NCBI RefSeq assembly: GCF_003646465.1
Contig: NZ_QZEX01000014.1
Location: 13,677-77,676, forward strand
Source of the DNA: Chachezhania antarctica
GTDB taxonomy: Bacteria; Pseudomonadota; Alphaproteobacteria; Rhodobacterales; Rhodobacteraceae
Reading direction: 5' to 3'
DNA length: 64,000 nucleotides
The notes under the pieces were generated by a model that made no database searches, had not been told where the DNA came from, and was given only the letters and a program-made list of their open reading frames with translations. Below, piece after piece: positions 62,081 through 64,000 of this stretch (position 1 is the first letter of the stretch; each line of letters opens with the position of its first letter). The position numbers and the translations under genes are program-made.

Positions 62081-63076
62081 TCAGGCGGCGAGCGGTGTCA
62101 GGTGCCTTGCTGCCGCCGCGGTAATGGCTTCGACCTCGTCCTGACCCAGCCGGATGCGCCCGGCCGCCGCATTTTCGCGCGCCTGGTGGGCGTTGCGGGC
62201 CCCGCACAGCGAGAAGGTGATCCCCGGCTGTTGCAGCGTCCACGCGATCACGATCTGCGCACGGGTCGCTCCATGGGTTTCGGCGATGGGATCGATCTCC
62301 TGCATCAGGGTTTCGACCCGTTCCCGGTTCTCGCGGGAAAACAGCGGGTTGTCCTTGCGCTGGTCATCGCCGGTGAAGGTCCGGTCCGGCCCCATCCGGC
62401 CGCTCAGCAGGCCAAGGGCAAGGGACGAATAGCTCAGCACCGACACGCCGTTCTCGCGGCACAGGGGCAGGATCGTGTCCTCCAGTCCGTGGCGGACCAT
62501 GGAATATTCCTCCTGCACCGCGTCCAGCTGGCCGGCCTTCAGATAGGCCGCCACATCCTCGGCCGAGGTATTGCTGGCGCCGATGGACCGGATCTTGCCC
62601 GACGCCTTCAGACGCTCCAGCGCCTCTATCGTTTCGTCCAGCGGCGTCGTCGGATCCTGCCAGTGCGTGATGTAGTGGTCGATGTAATCGGTACCCAGGC
62701 GGCGCAGGCTTTCCTCGACCTCGTGGATGATCGACTCGCGGCCCAGGTAGCGATGCACCGGCCCGCTGTCGTAATCGAAGAAGTGGTTGCCCTGCTGCGT
62801 GTGCCAGACCAGCCCGCATTTCGTGGCCAGCACGACCTCGTCCCGCCGCCCGGCAATGGCGCGGCCCACGATCTCTTCGGCCACGCCCTGTCCGTAGGCG
62901 GGCGCGGTGTCGATCAGCGTGATTCCTTCATCCAGCGAGGTTCGGATCGCGGCGATGGAGGCGGCCTCATTCGTGCCGCCCCACATCCAGCCCCCGATGG
63001 CCCATGTCCCAAGACCCACGGCCGAGGCTTCGATCCCCGAGGCGCCGATGGGGCGGCGGAGCATATCATGCGACAT
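62081..63076 (-). CDS. Aldo/keto reductase
   Basis: 331 residues from ATG 63076 (GGAAAGGA upstream). TIM barrel with GLGTWAIGGWMWGG at strand 1, ITLIDTAPAYGQGVAEEIVGRAI (Asp and Tyr of the catalytic tetrad, about 52-74), VVLATKCGL (Lys), DHYITHWQDP (His) and NADPH-binding residues near ITFSLCGARNAHQARENAAA. Reduces aldehydes or ketones, or runs the reverse. In this operon it could turn an aldehyde from the aldolase into an alcohol, or start oxidation of the polyol. It overlaps the regulator gene by 11 bases. Confidence 0.88.
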   Translation of the reverse strand: MSHDMLRRPIGASGIEASAVGLGTWAIGGWMWGGTNEAASIAAIRTSLDEGITLIDTAPAYGQGVAEEIVGRAIAGRRDEVVLATKCGLVWHTQQGNHFFDYDSGPVHRYLGRESIIHEVEESLRRLGTDYIDHYITHWQDPTTPLDETIEALERLKASGKIRSIGASNTSAEDVAAYLKAGQLDAVQEEYSMVRHGLEDTILPLCRENGVSVLSYSSLALGLLSGRMGPDRTFTGDDQRKDNPLFSRENRERVETLMQEIDPIAETHGATRAQIVIAWTLQQPGITFSLCGARNAHQARENAAAGRIRLGQDEVEAITAAAARHLTPLAA

Positions 63077-64000
63077 TCTTCGATCCTTTCCAGTCTTCAA
63101 GAAGGGCGGTCACCGTCACTTCGTCCGAGACGAGCGAATGCAGGAAGCCGCCATTGAGCACCGCCTTCAGCGGCCGGGCCTTCTGCGGGCCCGAGGCCAC
63201 GCCGATCACGGCGCGGCAGGCGTCGAGCTCGGCCGGGTCGACCGCGACAAGGCGCTTGTTCAGTTCATAATCAGCCACAGTCCCGTCGCGGCCGATCAGG
63301 TGGGCAAGAAATTCGGCTTCGACCCCCATGCGGACCAGCATCTCGCGGTCGGCCTGTGGCACCGGGTTCAGGTCGTAGTAGCTGGACCCGCTGGGCGCGA
63401 CCGATCCCACGCCCGTCAGCGCGACATCGGCGCGGCGGGCCAGGTCTATGATCTCGCGCACCTGGGCCATGTCCTTCAGCATCTCGCATTGCTGGCGGTT
63501 CTCGGCAAACAGCGGCGCGTGCAGCAGCATCGCGCGCCCCTGCAGCCGTTCCGCCAGCAGCGAGACCAAGCGGTTCACGTCAGTATAGAACTTGCCCTGC
63601 ACTCCGCCCGTCAGCGGCACCACCGTCACGTCCATGGGCCGTTCGGGCACGAGGTTTTCCACCACGGCGCTGACAGCCCGTCCGCCGGAGATGGCGATCA
63701 CGTCCCCGTCGCGCAGGTTTTCCAGCAGAAGCCCTGCGGCCGCGCGCCCGACCTGGTTCAAAGTGGTTTCAGCGTTACCCAGCACAGACGGCGTGACCAC
63801 CGCGGTCCGAAGATCGCTGGCGGCGCACAATTGCGCCTCAAGCTCGGCCAGCCTTGGGAAGGGCGTGTCGATGGTGATTTTCACCATGCCCAGCTTCCGA
63901 CCCTGCGCGATCAGCCGGTTCACCTTGGAATGGGACATGTTCAGCCGTTCGGCGATTTCGGACTGCTTCATGCCTTCGATGAAGTGCAGCGTCAGGACCG
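63066..64000 (-). CDS. SorC/DeoR-type sugar-binding transcriptional regulator, cut by window edge
   Basis: At least 311 codons, open to the right edge. The visible N-terminal helix-turn-helix is HFIEGMKQSEIAERLNMSHSKVNRLIAQGRKLG; the true start lies beyond base 64000. The SorC effector domain (from about 60) contains GDVIAISGGRAVSAVVENL, DVALTGVGSVAPSG and GRDGTVADYELNKRLVAV. SorC proteins bind a phosphorylated sugar or polyol and usually act as repressors released by it (EryD, LsrR, SorC). Being first in the operon, it likely controls it. Confidence 0.88.
   Translation of the reverse strand, partial: VLTLHFIEGMKQSEIAERLNMSHSKVNRLIAQGRKLGMVKITIDTPFPRLAELEAQLCAASDLRTAVVTPSVLGNAETTLNQVGRAAAGLLLENLRDGDVIAISGGRAVSAVVENLVPERPMDVTVVPLTGGVQGKFYTDVNRLVSLLAERLQGRAMLLHAPLFAENRQQCEMLKDMAQVREIIDLARRADVALTGVGSVAPSGSSYYDLNPVPQADREMLVRMGVEAEFLAHLIGRDGTVADYELNKRLVAVDPAELDACRAVIGVASGPQKARPLKAVLNGGFLHSLVSDEVTVTALLEDWKGSKNVA

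Noticed and set aside
60323-63157. Very long plus-strand frame opposite the polyol operon
   Set aside because: The minus strand holds three well-recognised enzymes with motifs and ribosome binding sites; the plus frame is open only because of high GC.
1-64000. tRNA, rRNA, replication origin or prophage
   Set aside because: No cloverleaf, rRNA segment, integrase, phage structural gene or DnaA-box cluster was recognised by eye; a covariance-model scan would be needed to exclude small RNAs.

Overview
The window looks like part of a chromosome of a marine alphaproteobacterium, most likely Rhodobacteraceae (the Roseobacter-type group). It has high GC throughout, long co-directional operons with ATGA-type overlaps, a fused MnhA/B Pha-type antiporter, heterotetrameric sarcosine oxidase, a TctABC transporter, and large RTX and autotransporter surface proteins. 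The taxonomic call is an inference from gene content; no rRNA or tRNA gene was recognised.

Layout. (1) 1-1014 is a decayed edge: a truncated gamma-glutamyltransferase abutting an IS3-family relic. (2) 1015-8163 (-) is a giant Gly-rich repeat autotransporter. (3) 8515-13572 holds a TetR relic, then the sarcosine oxidase operon soxBDAG (+). (4) 13878-19784 (-) is a complete six-gene mnh/pha (Mrp) cation/proton antiporter operon. (5) 20045-20279 is an IS6-family relic. (6) 20364-28162 carries two convergent RTX calcium-binding protein genes. (7) 28621-38647 (+) is a nine-gene island: CaCA-type cation/H+ antiporter, glutamate-receptor-like ion channel, CBS-MgtE transporter, YtcA-like small protein, HlyD-type adaptor, FUSC efflux protein, Cys-Ntn amidase, glutamate decarboxylase and a multi-pass membrane protein. 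(8) 38700-41804 (-) has a Tat-type amidohydrolase and a TolC-type outer membrane factor that may complete the efflux system. (9) 41880-43190 is a scar with an IS3 relic, a LysR pseudogene and an OppF/DppF tail. (10) 43234-49651 (-) has a BON-MscS channel, another IS3 relic, and a partial chemotaxis operon (soluble double-PAS MCP, CheR, CheD, triple-CheW protein) with no CheA, CheB or CheY. (11) 49883-56166 has a LysR regulator divergent from tctCBA, a protein of three fused RidA domains, and a TauE/SafE exporter. (12) 56337-64000 (-) is a polyol/ketose operon: SorC regulator (cut by the window edge), aldo/keto reductase, GlpD-like dehydrogenase, class I aldolase, FGGY kinase and GMC oxidoreductase.

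How it fits together. Sections 4 and 7 both deal with cation, proton and pH balance. Section 7 is the most interesting part of the window: glutamate decarboxylase lies beside a ligand-gated channel of the bacterial glutamate-receptor type, Ca2+ and Mg2+ transporters, an amidase and an aromatic-acid-type efflux pump, with no GadC-type antiporter. I read it as a stress-response locus linking glutamate or GABA, ion homeostasis and efflux; this reading is inference. Sections 3, 11 and 12 are scavenging operons for methylated amines, carboxylates and polyols. Mobile-element scars lie at the borders between the operons.
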